Shown here in pieces: positions 42,823-50,023 of a stretch of 64,000 bases of DNA. A program made the translations under genes and the position numbers. The DNA is taken from NCBI GenBank assembly GCA_017502915.1, contig JAFVUB010000006.1:1-64000 (forward strand). Reading direction: 5' to 3'. Origin of the DNA: Clostridia bacterium (GTDB lineage Bacteria > Bacillota > Clostridia > Oscillospirales > CAG-272). A model generated the notes under the pieces. The model saw nothing but the letters and a program-made list of their open reading frames with translations, searched no databases and was not told where the DNA came from. How positions within the stretch are numbered: position 1 is the first letter of the stretch; every line of letters begins with the position of its first letter.

Positions 42823-43329
42823 CGGCATAGCGGCGAAACCGGCGAAAAACAAGCGACTTTATCCGTTGATCTATTATACCACAAAACGATGTGAATTTCA
42901 ATACTTTTTGCAAAAATATAGCGTACAGAGCCTTTCCGCTTTGTACGCCTTTTTGCATTTTGATACTCGAACATTTTTCTTTGTCGGTTGGTTTGTCGGC
43001 AACTAAAATAGAAATGTTACGTGCTAATTCTACATCTTTTTTCCTGTTTGATGGTTGTTCGACATTTTTTTATGATAATTCAATTTCGGGTAGCATACCT
43101 TATTAAGGGAGAATGTATAGAACATTCCGAATGACAAACAAAAGAATCAAATCTTATTTCGTTCTTCAATGAATAAGACTGGAGGCGTTAGCAGTTCTTA
43201 GAACAAATTTCTCATTTTGAAATCTGTGCGTTTGAACCATAGACCTTGCAAAGCGAACATCCCATCAAGCCAGGAAAGGAAGAACAGAGCCTTAAAACAA
43301 AAAATCATATTAAAGGAGTATCAAAAAAC
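42823..43329. other. Non-coding stretch at the left of module 3
   Basis: About 500 bases with no convincing gene. A terminator-like hairpin with stem GCGTACA/TGTACGC and a CTTTTTG tail lies at about 42921-42956, and a weaker TCTTATT/AATAAGA inverted repeat near 43156. The ribosome site AAAGGAG of the next gene is at the right end. Nothing else was recognised. Confidence 0.5.
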
Positions 43330-44424
43330 ATGGATACATTAAAAAAAGACAAAGTTATTAAACCAAGAAACCTTATTAAAAACGACGTAGAGTGGAAAAC
43401 CTACAAAATCTACAATTACAAGTACAATTTCTCTCCAGAGCGTGTGGCAAAAGTAAACCGATGCTATTTATCGCATCTGCTTGTGTGGTGGGATGCCGAT
43501 ATGCTCATTTATCACGATGGCGTACTACATATCAAAGAGCATCCCGAAGTCATTATATTTGACGAAGGCTCTTATAACCTCATTACTTTTGAGTATTTGT
43601 CGGTTTTCGATACGCTGAAGCAGTATTACGGCTATAATGATAACCAAGCTATTTATATGGCACTCTATTTTTATGAAAAGGTATGTAAAACCAGCATCAA
43701 GGCGTATGTGGATGCTCATTATCCTTTGGCACTTGATATACCCAACCCAAACAAAGAAAATTTGAACGGTCTTTTGGAAAACGACCTCTTTATAGATCGT
43801 TATAGCAAAGATTCCAAGAAAATTGCATACGCCTATCTTGAAAGCACAAAGCTGATTGATGATGCCTATGTTAAGGATTTGCTCACCAATCGTTTAGTCA
43901 CGATGGATAAGGAAAAAAACCTTTGCTTCTTAACCTATGACGGCAATCATAATGTTGTGTCTGCCGTTAAAGAGGGTACGCACTCATTTTTTGACTATAC
44001 ACAGCATTTGAGCGTAAACCGCAATATGGGGTTTGAATACGCTTTATCTCCTGCACGTGAGCATAACTATTATGAAAATGTGTTTGTGTTCTCAAATCCG
44101 ATAAACCTATTGAGCTTTCTTACGTTCTGTAAAAGCGGCAATTTGGATATGGAGATACCCGAAAGCAGTTGTTTCATTACGATATACGGCAATCACATCG
44201 GTGCTTTGAGAGGTTTTCTTCATAGGCATAGCGAAGTTATGACCGTCTATTCTTGCCTTGATAACGATACCGAGGGTATTCGCACCGCAGAGCATATTAA
44301 GGGTTACTGTCAATTCTTCAAGGAAACAAGGCAATATCGCTTTATTGATATGCAACCTAAATTAAAAGAAATCTCCACAAAAAAGGGTTATGTTAAGGAT
44401 TGGAGTGCCGTATTACAAGCATAA
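43330..44424 (+). CDS. DUF3991/TOPRIM-domain protein of mobile elements
   Basis: A 364-residue protein. A central region (TKLIDDAYVKDLLTNRLVTMDKEKNLCFLTYDG) fits DUF3991, and the C-terminal part fits a TOPRIM fold, with ENVFVFSNPINLLSFL and VYSCLDNDTEGIRTAEHI (DxD-x-G acidic motif). Such proteins accompany relaxases on conjugative and mobilisable elements and are thought to be primase-like. No relaxase gene is present here. ATG 43330 is chosen because AAAGGAG ends 12 bases before it; the longer frame from 43246 lacks a site. Confidence 0.75.
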   Translation: MDTLKKDKVIKPRNLIKNDVEWKTYKIYNYKYNFSPERVAKVNRCYLSHLLVWWDADMLIYHDGVLHIKEHPEVIIFDEGSYNLITFEYLSVFDTLKQYYGYNDNQAIYMALYFYEKVCKTSIKAYVDAHYPLALDIPNPNKENLNGLLENDLFIDRYSKDSKKIAYAYLESTKLIDDAYVKDLLTNRLVTMDKEKNLCFLTYDGNHNVVSAVKEGTHSFFDYTQHLSVNRNMGFEYALSPAREHNYYENVFVFSNPINLLSFLTFCKSGNLDMEIPESSCFITIYGNHIGALRGFLHRHSEVMTVYSCLDNDTEGIRTAEHIKGYCQFFKETRQYRFIDMQPKLKEISTKKGYVKDWSAVLQA

Positions 44425-44430
44425 CAAAAC

Positions 44431-44464
44431 ATCCCTCAACCAGTTTGTACCGGTTGGGGGATGA
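44431..44464 (+). terminator. Hairpin after the DUF3991/TOPRIM gene
   Basis: CATCCCTCAACC pairs with GGTTGGGGGATG (two G-U or mismatch positions); no clear T-tract follows. Confidence 0.5.
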
Positions 44465-44489
44465 TAGCTTAAGAAATTTTCGTATTTTC

Positions 44490-44518
44490 TTTTCATCGAG
44501 AAAAAGTGGCACTACAAT
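44490..44518 (+). promoter_or_regulatory. Island-type promoter P1 (GGCAC-TACAAT)
   Basis: TTTTCA at 44490-44495, 17-base spacer ending AAAAAGTGGCAC, and TACAAT at 44513-44518. The spacer end is shared with the promoters at 47570, 47878 and 49095. Confidence 0.65.
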
Positions 44519-44575
44519 ATATGTGTCGGTACTTCGGATGTGCCGAACAAAAATTATATTTGGAGGTGCTTTATT

Positions 44576-44878
44576 ATGAAAGCAACTATTAAAGGTCGTG
44601 TTTACGACACAAACAAGGCAACCTTGATTGCCAAAGACGATAACGGTTTCTGTCCTATGGACGAGCGTTATATGGAAGAACGCCTTTACCAAAAGGCAGA
44701 CGGCGAGTACTTCGTTTACGGTCACGGCGGCTCAATGTCGCCCTACGGTGAGCGTGAGGGTACGAAGATGGTCGGTACTGTGGGTATGTCGCCCGCACCA
44801 CTTGAAGAAGCAAAATGGTGGGCAAGACACCATATGTCTATGGATGCGTACATCAAGCATTTTGGTGCGTTGACATAA
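44576..44878 (+). CDS. Small protein of the YDTxxA...GGxxSPY family
   Basis: A 100-residue protein starting after GGAGGTG. Pattern: GRVYDTNKATLIAKDD, MEERLYQKADGEYFVYGHGGSMSPYGE, then a C-terminal helix with MSPAPLEEAKWWARHHM. It is homologous to the shorter chromosomal protein at 38843-39073. Such proteins are frequent on Firmicutes mobile elements; function unknown. It has its own copy of the island promoter (44490-44518). Confidence 0.78.
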   Translation: MKATIKGRVYDTNKATLIAKDDNGFCPMDERYMEERLYQKADGEYFVYGHGGSMSPYGEREGTKMVGTVGMSPAPLEEAKWWARHHMSMDAYIKHFGALT

Positions 44879-45020
44879 AGATAAAAAATATTTTATCTTT
44901 CGACAGATAAATTGAATATTTCACTCGCCGCCTTACTATCATTATAATGTGATGATACATTATCATTATAGTGCAAGGCTTGGAAAACGGTAAGTCTTCG
45001 AAGCAGAAAGGTGGTACGTT

Positions 45021-45065
45021 ATGCTGTTTTGGGTTGTTAGTCCTTTCTTTTTCCTTTCTTTCTAA
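45021..45065 (+). CDS. Very short hydrophobic peptide ORF
   Basis: ATG at 45021 with AAAGGTGG 7 bases before it opens a 14-codon frame, MLFWVVSPFFFLSF, then TAA. It is strikingly hydrophobic. It could be a leader peptide, a small type I toxin-like peptide or chance. There is no direct support for translation apart from the good ribosome site. Confidence 0.35.
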   Translation: MLFWVVSPFFFLSF

Positions 45066-45156
45066 CATACATAGATAGTCTTTTCAGCGTAGCGTATCAT
45101 CCCCCGCGAGGGGGAGCAAGAACCTGCAAGGTTCGGATATTGTAAGGTTTCCTAAC

Positions 45157-45200
45157 AAAAGAAGCTATGGGGCGAGTGATCGTTCCATAGCTTCTTTTTA
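45157..45200 (+). terminator. Terminator of the candidate small RNA
   Basis: A 14-bp perfect stem (45157-45170 with 45185-45198) with A-tract and T-tract at its ends; it could also end the minus-strand nuclease operon. Confidence 0.75.
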
Positions 45201-45290
45201 TGCAAATAACAATTTAATATTATTTACACTCTTTCGTTTTTAATAATGTTATACACTGCTCGGATTCGTGAAGATTACTAACCATTTAAT

Positions 45291-46019
45291 TTACTTTATC
45301 AACATTTTTACAACATCATCTTTGGACATTATAACTTTTCTTGGTTTGCTTCCATCAGCTTTGCTTACTATGCCCATTTCTTCCATTTTGTCAATTAAAT
45401 TTGCCGCCTTGCCGTATCCTATCATAAGATTTCGTTGAAGCAAAGAAGTGTTTATTTTACCTTCCGCCAAAGCCAAATCAATAGCATCTAAAAGCACAGA
45501 ATCAGTATCAAGTCCTTTTCCCGATATATAATTATTTTCGCTGCCTTCACCATTTGACTGCATCTGTAAAAGCTTTTCTCTATCCCAAAGCAAAACCCCC
45601 GTTGCTTCGGCAAGTTCCTTTGCACCGCTGGTAAAGTGGCGATTAGTCATTACTGCACCAACGTGGCAATTATACATACTTTTACCTGCATGTACTTCTT
45701 GAATTGGTGAATTACCCAAATCACTTGAATAGCATTTGCATTGTATTGCATATTTAATTTCGCCTTTTTCGGCTAATATATCAACTCCTTGGTCGCCGCT
45801 TGCTCTGGTAACTCCCACATTGATAAATCCATTATTCCTTAAAAGATTGGCACACCAATTCTCAAACTCTAATCCCTCTAAGTTATCGAAGTTTTCCGTC
45901 GTAACATTTTTATCACTTTTTTCACTCAACTCCTGCATAATACTACTTAATGTAGAATTTATGTAATTATCACTATTTGGTTGAGTTTTGTTTTTCTTAA
46001 ATAAATCAAATAGTCCCAT
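45291..46019 (-). CDS. Mrr-like restriction endonuclease fused to an FtsK-gamma-like winged helix
   Basis: A 242-residue protein. After MGLFDLFKKNK comes a PD-(D/E)xK nuclease domain of the Mrr type (residues about 45-155): GLEFENWCANLLRNNGFINV, then SGDQGVDILAEKGEIKYAIQCKCY holding the D and QxK catalytic residues. Residues about 170-242 read DSVLLDAIDLALAEGK, INTSLLQRNLMIGYGKAANL and MEEMGIVSKADGSKPRKVI, which match the FtsK gamma winged helix that in FtsK/SpoIIIE reads chromosomal guide sequences. The fusion suggests a nuclease steered by DNA sequence or by the translocase's sites. It is the last gene of a three-gene operon. Mrr enzymes classically cut modified DNA. Confidence 0.82.
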   Translation of the reverse strand: MGLFDLFKKNKTQPNSDNYINSTLSSIMQELSEKSDKNVTTENFDNLEGLEFENWCANLLRNNGFINVGVTRASGDQGVDILAEKGEIKYAIQCKCYSSDLGNSPIQEVHAGKSMYNCHVGAVMTNRHFTSGAKELAEATGVLLWDREKLLQMQSNGEGSENNYISGKGLDTDSVLLDAIDLALAEGKINTSLLQRNLMIGYGKAANLIDKMEEMGIVSKADGSKPRKVIMSKDDVVKMLIK

Positions 46020-46034
46020 TTTAGTAATCTCCTA

Positions 46035-46259
46035 TTACCAGTTAAATTCTTTTGCCATTTCTGCTAAGCAAGCAGAAAAAGCAATTTGTTGGTGCTGATT
46101 GTCCAACTGTTTTACCGCTTCACACAAATCGTGAATCGCCTTGACCGCTTTTATTATTTCTTTGTCTTGATTTGCCTCATGTTGTTGCTGTTCAATTTGG
46201 TGATAATATTCCAAATTTACATATTGTGGATTAAACATTTGATCATAAAAAGTGTTCAT
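46035..46259 (-). CDS. Small Gln-rich protein in the nuclease operon
   Basis: A 74-residue protein with an N-terminal MNTFYDQMFNPQYVNLEYY, a Gln-rich helix (QIEQQQHEANQDKEIIKAV), and a second helix AIHDLCEAVKQLDNQHQQIAF. No known family, though similar small helical proteins occur on Clostridia mobile elements. It overlaps the upstream gene by four bases and lies 15 bases before the nuclease gene. Its position suggests it works with the nuclease as a regulator or adaptor. Confidence 0.65.
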   Translation of the reverse strand: MNTFYDQMFNPQYVNLEYYHQIEQQQHEANQDKEIIKAVKAIHDLCEAVKQLDNQHQQIAFSACLAEMAKEFNW

Positions 46260-47428
46260 AAATAGTCCTTTGTTCTTGATATAGAGTCGATAAGATCTAA
46301 TACGGAGTCAACATCGATATTGTTCTGTATATTTTCTTCTTTGAAATTTTCTTGTGCCATATTTAATCCAATTACAGTCAACCAGTATAATTCCTCTTCG
46401 GTTTTATATTCAAAGCAAACATACTTTTCTAATGGTCTTTTGATTGAATTTGTATCATAAGTCTTCCAAAGTTTAAGAATGGCTTTTGAGTATAGATTGG
46501 CAAATTCATATGCAAAATTGTTTTCGTGTGGCATATGTTTTGGCAACAATAACTTTTCGATTTCGAGGTTACAATCAACATTCATACTTTGAAGACAATC
46601 ATAAATTTCTGTTATTCCCAAGGTGATTTTTTGTCTAAATACTTCAAGAGCACGTTTGTTTTTCTCACAATTAAAATGAGTTTTGAGAAAACACTCAATT
46701 TGTTCCAGTTCTTCAACAAGAATTCCACCGCCGAAACGCTGCTGCGAGGCATTTTTCAAAATTGCGATTTGTTCTATCAAATCATTTGATTTTGGAATAG
46801 CACTATTTTTCATTTCCTCTTTGTAAGCAAGAGAGATATTGTCAATGGCATCGATGATTTGTTTAATATATTGGCATCGCGTTTCATAGAAGGTTTTTAG
46901 CTCGTTAACGGTTACCGTTACTTTTTCAAATCCAGAATCAGGAATATTACTGTATATGAGAACAGACATTTCTTGGGGAGTTCCGTCATGGGTTGACCAA
47001 CTTGCAAATTTCATTCCAAACTCTTGTTTTGAATTAAGATTTACTGCATGTGCTCCAAAACAAGCACGAATTTCTTTGAAATAATCGTTATCATCTTTAT
47101 CGAATATTTTTCTTTGAAATATATTCGATTGATTCTTGAATGGTATAGTTTTGGGATTGAAAAATACTCTATGCAATTGATAAATGCTCTCCCATACTAT
47201 ATCAATACAACAAATGTATTGATAAAACTTCATGCAAGTTTCCAAACCTATAGCATTGTTCAATTCTTCTAATGCTTTATCAATGTTTGCCATTCCAACA
47301 TCCAACCAGTCCATAGAAGAGCAGATACAATTCCATTGATCTTTAAAGTTGTGATTTTGATATTTTGCAAAGATAAAGTTAGTTTCGTTTACTTTTTCTC
47401 TCAATAATACATTCCACGGTTGTAACAT
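46256..47428 (-). CDS. Hypothetical protein, first gene of the nuclease operon
   Basis: A 390-residue, mainly helical soluble protein of unknown family. Readable stretches include SSMDWLDVGMANIDKALEELNN, IRACFGAHAVNLNSKQEFGMKFASWSTHDG near the middle, and a C-terminal ELYWLTVIGLNMAQENF. The start is ATG 47428, preceded by AAGGAG; a longer frame from 47569 would run through the promoter region. The four-base overlap with the next gene supports a single operon. Position before a nuclease suggests a sensor or regulatory part, but that is inference. Confidence 0.6.
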   Translation of the reverse strand: MLQPWNVLLREKVNETNFIFAKYQNHNFKDQWNCICSSMDWLDVGMANIDKALEELNNAIGLETCMKFYQYICCIDIVWESIYQLHRVFFNPKTIPFKNQSNIFQRKIFDKDDNDYFKEIRACFGAHAVNLNSKQEFGMKFASWSTHDGTPQEMSVLIYSNIPDSGFEKVTVTVNELKTFYETRCQYIKQIIDAIDNISLAYKEEMKNSAIPKSNDLIEQIAILKNASQQRFGGGILVEELEQIECFLKTHFNCEKNKRALEVFRQKITLGITEIYDCLQSMNVDCNLEIEKLLLPKHMPHENNFAYEFANLYSKAILKLWKTYDTNSIKRPLEKYVCFEYKTEEELYWLTVIGLNMAQENFKEENIQNNIDVDSVLDLIDSISRTKDYL

Positions 47429-47569
47429 TAAATCTCCTTGTAAAGCGTTGGTGTTATCAAAATCATTTATTATTAGTGATATTAAGATAATTATACCACA
47501 AAATGATGAATATTTCAATATGCTACAACTATTTTGAAGTGCAGATCTGTATCTTGTGAACACATACAT

Positions 47570-47598
47570 ATTATAGTGCCGATTTTCCTTACTGGCAG
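47570..47598 (-). promoter_or_regulatory. Island-type promoter P3 for the nuclease operon
   Basis: Minus strand CTGCCA, 17-base spacer ending AAAATCGGCAC, TATAAT; about 140 bases before the operon's first start codon. Confidence 0.65.
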
Positions 47599-47599
47599 A

Positions 47600-47644
47600 A
47601 AAATGACATCTTTTTGATGATTTTATTTATCAAGATGTCATTTT
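47600..47644. terminator. Bidirectional hairpin upstream of the nuclease operon
   Basis: AAAATGACATCTT (47600-47612) pairs with AAGATGTCATTTT (47632-47644), followed by further T residues. Confidence 0.6.
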
Positions 47645-47721
47645 TTCACTATAATATAGCAAAAGCATTTTTTGCTATAAAATTTGTAAGGCACAGAGTA
47701 TGAAAGGAGTGAAAATACAGT

Positions 47722-47793
47722 ATGGATAAGGCTTTTGAGGCTTTTATATATTGCGATAAAGGTATATATAAAAGTATCAAAATATTTGGATGA
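47722..47793 (+). CDS. Very short ORF of 23 codons
   Basis: ATG 47722 has AAAGGAG 12 bases upstream and encodes a 23-residue peptide (MDKAFEAFIYCDKGIYKSIK then IFG). The spacing is a little long, and a palindrome starts at its last codons. It may be a real small protein or a leader; support is limited to the ribosome site. Confidence 0.3.
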   Translation: MDKAFEAFIYCDKGIYKSIKIFG

Positions 47794-47877
47794 AACAGCG
47801 AGCGTAGCTCGATGCTTCATCCAAAAGGGGCGTGAAGGATTTTTGATAAAGAAAAATCCAACATTTTTTCAAATGAT

Positions 47878-47906
47878 TTTGCAAACGGCAAAATCGACAC
47901 TATTAT
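47878..47906 (+). promoter_or_regulatory. Island-type promoter P4 for the recombinase gene
   Basis: TTTGCA at 47878-47883, 17-base spacer ending AAAATCGACAC, TATTAT at 47901-47906; the recombinase gene begins about 79 bases later. Confidence 0.55.
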
Positions 47907-47984
47907 AGAGGTGGCTTCGTTCCTCGGCGTTCGCCAACAATGGAGTTTTAGTCTTAACAAAATTTTTAATGAGAGGTGGTGTGC

Positions 47985-48905
47985 GTGGGCAGAAAGAACA
48001 AGAACATAACCATACAGCTTAATAGGCGTATTGACGAGCTGTTGCGTATTGGGGAGAAGAAAGTCAAGGTCAATGGGCGAGTGGCTACCATAAATAGCGT
48101 TCAAACCGCCGATAGCTATCGTGGCACAGCGAACCGCTTGGGAGAGGTCTGCAAGTCAATGGGTGTGCGAAACATTGAGGACATAGACAAAAGCGTGATT
48201 GAGCGTTATATGGAGTCCTACCGCCACGCTTCCGCTTGGACGGTCAGCCGCGAGGTCGCCGCCGCAAACAAACTGCTCGGCACATCCTATACGCCGCGAG
48301 ATTTCGGCTTCACGCAACGCCGCACATACGCCTCGGTCAAAAATAACCGTGGGGATTTACCGCCATCCAGTACAGCAAACAAACCCGAAAACCAAGAGGG
48401 TCTTTACTTCGCAAGTGTCACCGGTTGCCGCAGAGCGTCAATTACAACGGTTACGGCGAATGATGCCATAAGGGATGAACATGGCAAGATATACGCATTT
48501 CACTTTTGCGAAAAGGGCGGGCGTGAACGTATCTCACTTGTGTTGCCCTCGGAACAAGGCTCTCTTACACGGTGGGTGGATAGCAAGCTTAAGGGCGGTC
48601 ATTCTACCGATGCTCCGCTTGTCGATTACATAAGTAGGAACGCCCCTTGTCACCGTATGCGTAGCGAGTACGCAAGGGATTTGTACGCCGAGTTGAAGGA
48701 TGCCAAGGAGCGTGGCGTGGATGTGTACCAAGGTCGCAAGTTTGATCTGTTCATAGATAAAGACAAATACGATTACAGTTACCATAACCCACGCTTCAAG
48801 TCCGATGTGGTACACGGCTTTGAAAAAGGCCTCGCCCTTGAGGTCAGCTTCGCACTCGGTCATAACCGCCTTGATGTCAGCCTATATTCCTACCTTATAA
48901 GATAA
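47985..48905 (+). CDS. Tyrosine recombinase-like protein (second recombinase)
   Basis: A 306-residue protein starting MGRKNKNITIQLNRRIDELL. Residues about 20-110 look like a SAM-like core-binding domain (YRGTANRLGEVCKSMGVRNIEDID). The catalytic part shows TGCRRASITTVTANDA (first Arg), HRMRSEYARDLY (HxxR) and LGHNRLDVSLYSYL with the C-terminal His and Tyr. All key positions seem kept. Related proteins on Firmicutes elements are called site-specific integrases. GTG 47985 has GAGAGGTGG 5 bases before it; GTG at 47976 is an alternative. It may act at a different site from the guaA integrase or resolve tandem copies. Confidence 0.75.
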   Translation: MGRKNKNITIQLNRRIDELLRIGEKKVKVNGRVATINSVQTADSYRGTANRLGEVCKSMGVRNIEDIDKSVIERYMESYRHASAWTVSREVAAANKLLGTSYTPRDFGFTQRRTYASVKNNRGDLPPSSTANKPENQEGLYFASVTGCRRASITTVTANDAIRDEHGKIYAFHFCEKGGRERISLVLPSEQGSLTRWVDSKLKGGHSTDAPLVDYISRNAPCHRMRSEYARDLYAELKDAKERGVDVYQGRKFDLFIDKDKYDYSYHNPRFKSDVVHGFEKGLALEVSFALGHNRLDVSLYSYLIR

Positions 48906-48916
48906 TATATACGTTA

Positions 48917-48950
48917 GCACTTCTACCCTTTGGGGCAGAGGTGCTTTTTT
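48917..48950 (+). terminator. Terminator after the second recombinase gene
   Basis: GCACTTCTACCC pairs with GGGCAGAGGTGC (two G-U type pairs), followed by TTTTTTG. Confidence 0.7.
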
Positions 48951-49094
48951 GTTGCCTTAACGAATTTCGCTATTCTCTTATCATTAGCATATTTATGCAC
49001 TACAATAGAAGTACAACACTCATTTGTAGCGTTGTCGCAGAAGTAGGCAAAAATTACCGATATATAATTTAATGAAGGAAATTTTCAAATTTCC

Positions 49095-49123
49095 TGTTCA
49101 TCGACAAAAACCGGCACTACAAT
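49095..49123 (+). promoter_or_regulatory. Island-type promoter P2 upstream of the Xis-ArdA-Int genes
   Basis: TGTTCA at 49095-49100, 17-base spacer ending AAAAACCGGCAC, TACAAT at 49118-49123. It matches P1 over TTCATCGA, the GGCAC block and the TATGTGT tail. Confidence 0.65.
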
Positions 49124-49214
49124 ATGTGTGTTGAGTGATAAACTCGAAATGAATTTTATACAATATATTATGAATATTACGCATATATATGCGTAGTTAG
49201 AAAGGTTACAAATT

Positions 49215-49400
49215 ATGCCAGTAGAGGATTTGTTTGTTGGTGCAGAATATGTGAGTACGCTTATGAATGTATCTATACCCTATGCGTACAAGTTAATCAA
49301 AAAATTGAACGGTGAGCTTGCGGCTCAAGGCTATCTCATTGTTCGTGGCAAGGTCAATAAAGAATATCTTTATGAAAAAATTTATAGAAAGGTAAGTTGA
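49215..49400 (+). CDS. Excisionase-like DNA-binding protein
   Basis: A 61-residue protein with the pattern LFVGAEYVSTLMNVSIPYAYKLIKKLNGELAAQGYLIVRGKV, a small winged helix like that of Xis or MerR-type proteins on Tn916-like elements. It would bend DNA at the att sites and favour excision, or control element genes. GAAAGG precedes the ATG. It lies between promoter P2 and ardA, upstream of the integrase. Confidence 0.7.
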   Translation: MPVEDLFVGAEYVSTLMNVSIPYAYKLIKKLNGELAAQGYLIVRGKVNKEYLYEKIYRKVS

Positions 49401-49468
49401 TAAGTCTATATACATTATAGTCGATTTTGATCTAAATGTCAGATTTATCAGCAAAAAAGGTAAGGGAT

Positions 49469-49993
49469 GTGAAAATTTACATCACGAATTTAGGAAAGTA
49501 CGTTGAGGGTTACTTAATCGGCAAATGGGTACAACTCCCCATTGACGAAGATGATCTTGAAAAGGTACTTGAGGCAATCGGCATTGATGATTATTATGAG
49601 GAATTTTTCATCAGCGATTATGAAACAGAGATTGTCAGTGTCGGCAATTCCATCGGAGAGTATTCAAGTCTGGTAGAGCTTAATACGCTCGCAGAACGCC
49701 TTGAAAGCTTGTGTCAGTATGATACGGACAAGTTAGAGGCTGTGCTTGAATACACAAGTTGTGGGAGCATTACAGAGCTTCTGGAACTGATAGACGAGCT
49801 TGATGACTTCGATCTTCTTCCCGATGTGGACGATGACGAGGCGTTAGGCTACTACTATGCAGACGAATGCTGTTGTATCGACATCCCAGAACACATACGT
49901 TCATACTTCGATTTTGAGAGCTATGGGCGTGATATTCGCTTGGAATCAAACATTATTTACACTACCTATGGTTGTGTAATCGACAATCGGTAA
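49469..49993 (+). CDS. ardA: Antirestriction protein ArdA
   Basis: A DNA-mimic protein that blocks type I restriction enzymes when an element enters a new cell. The start KIYITNLGKYVEGYLIGKWVQLP and EEFFISDYETE are typical of the N-terminal ArdA domain, and the acidic, Asp/Glu-rich sequence fits DNA mimicry (for example DELDDFDLLPDVDDDEALGYYY). The GTG at 49469 is preferred: AAAGG lies 8 bases before it and the length (174) fits the Tn916 protein. An ATG at 49436 would add 11 residues but has no ribosome site. Finding ArdA near an Mrr-type nuclease means the island carries both attack and evasion functions. Confidence 0.88.
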   Translation: MKIYITNLGKYVEGYLIGKWVQLPIDEDDLEKVLEAIGIDDYYEEFFISDYETEIVSVGNSIGEYSSLVELNTLAERLESLCQYDTDKLEAVLEYTSCGSITELLELIDELDDFDLLPDVDDDEALGYYYADECCCIDIPEHIRSYFDFESYGRDIRLESNIIYTTYGCVIDNR

Positions 49994-50023
49994 GGCAAAA
50001 GAATTTATGAAAGGATTTTGATT

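Larger units (their letters stand above)
44943..45200 (+). ncRNA. Candidate small structured RNA with a 14-codon ORF
   Basis: A possible promoter (TTCACT, 17 bases, TATAAT at 44943-44948) precedes a stretch with several clear hairpins. These are CCCCC-GCGA-GGGGG near 45102-45115, GAACC-TGCAA-GGTTC near 45120-45134, and a T-tailed terminator 45157-45200. It contains the short ORF at 45021. Two direct repeats of TATCATTATA lie at its upstream edge. No downstream gene on the same strand, so it ends as its own transcript. Confidence 0.4.
47429..47984. other. Regulatory stretch between the nuclease operon and the recombinase gene
   Basis: About 550 bases. It holds the minus-strand promoter at 47570-47598, a hairpin at 47600-47644, a small ORF at 47722, an imperfect palindrome at 47787-47821 (GGATGAA/TTCATCC outer, CGAGC/GCTCG inner) and the plus-strand promoter at 47878-47906. 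No long frame was credible. Confidence 0.5.
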
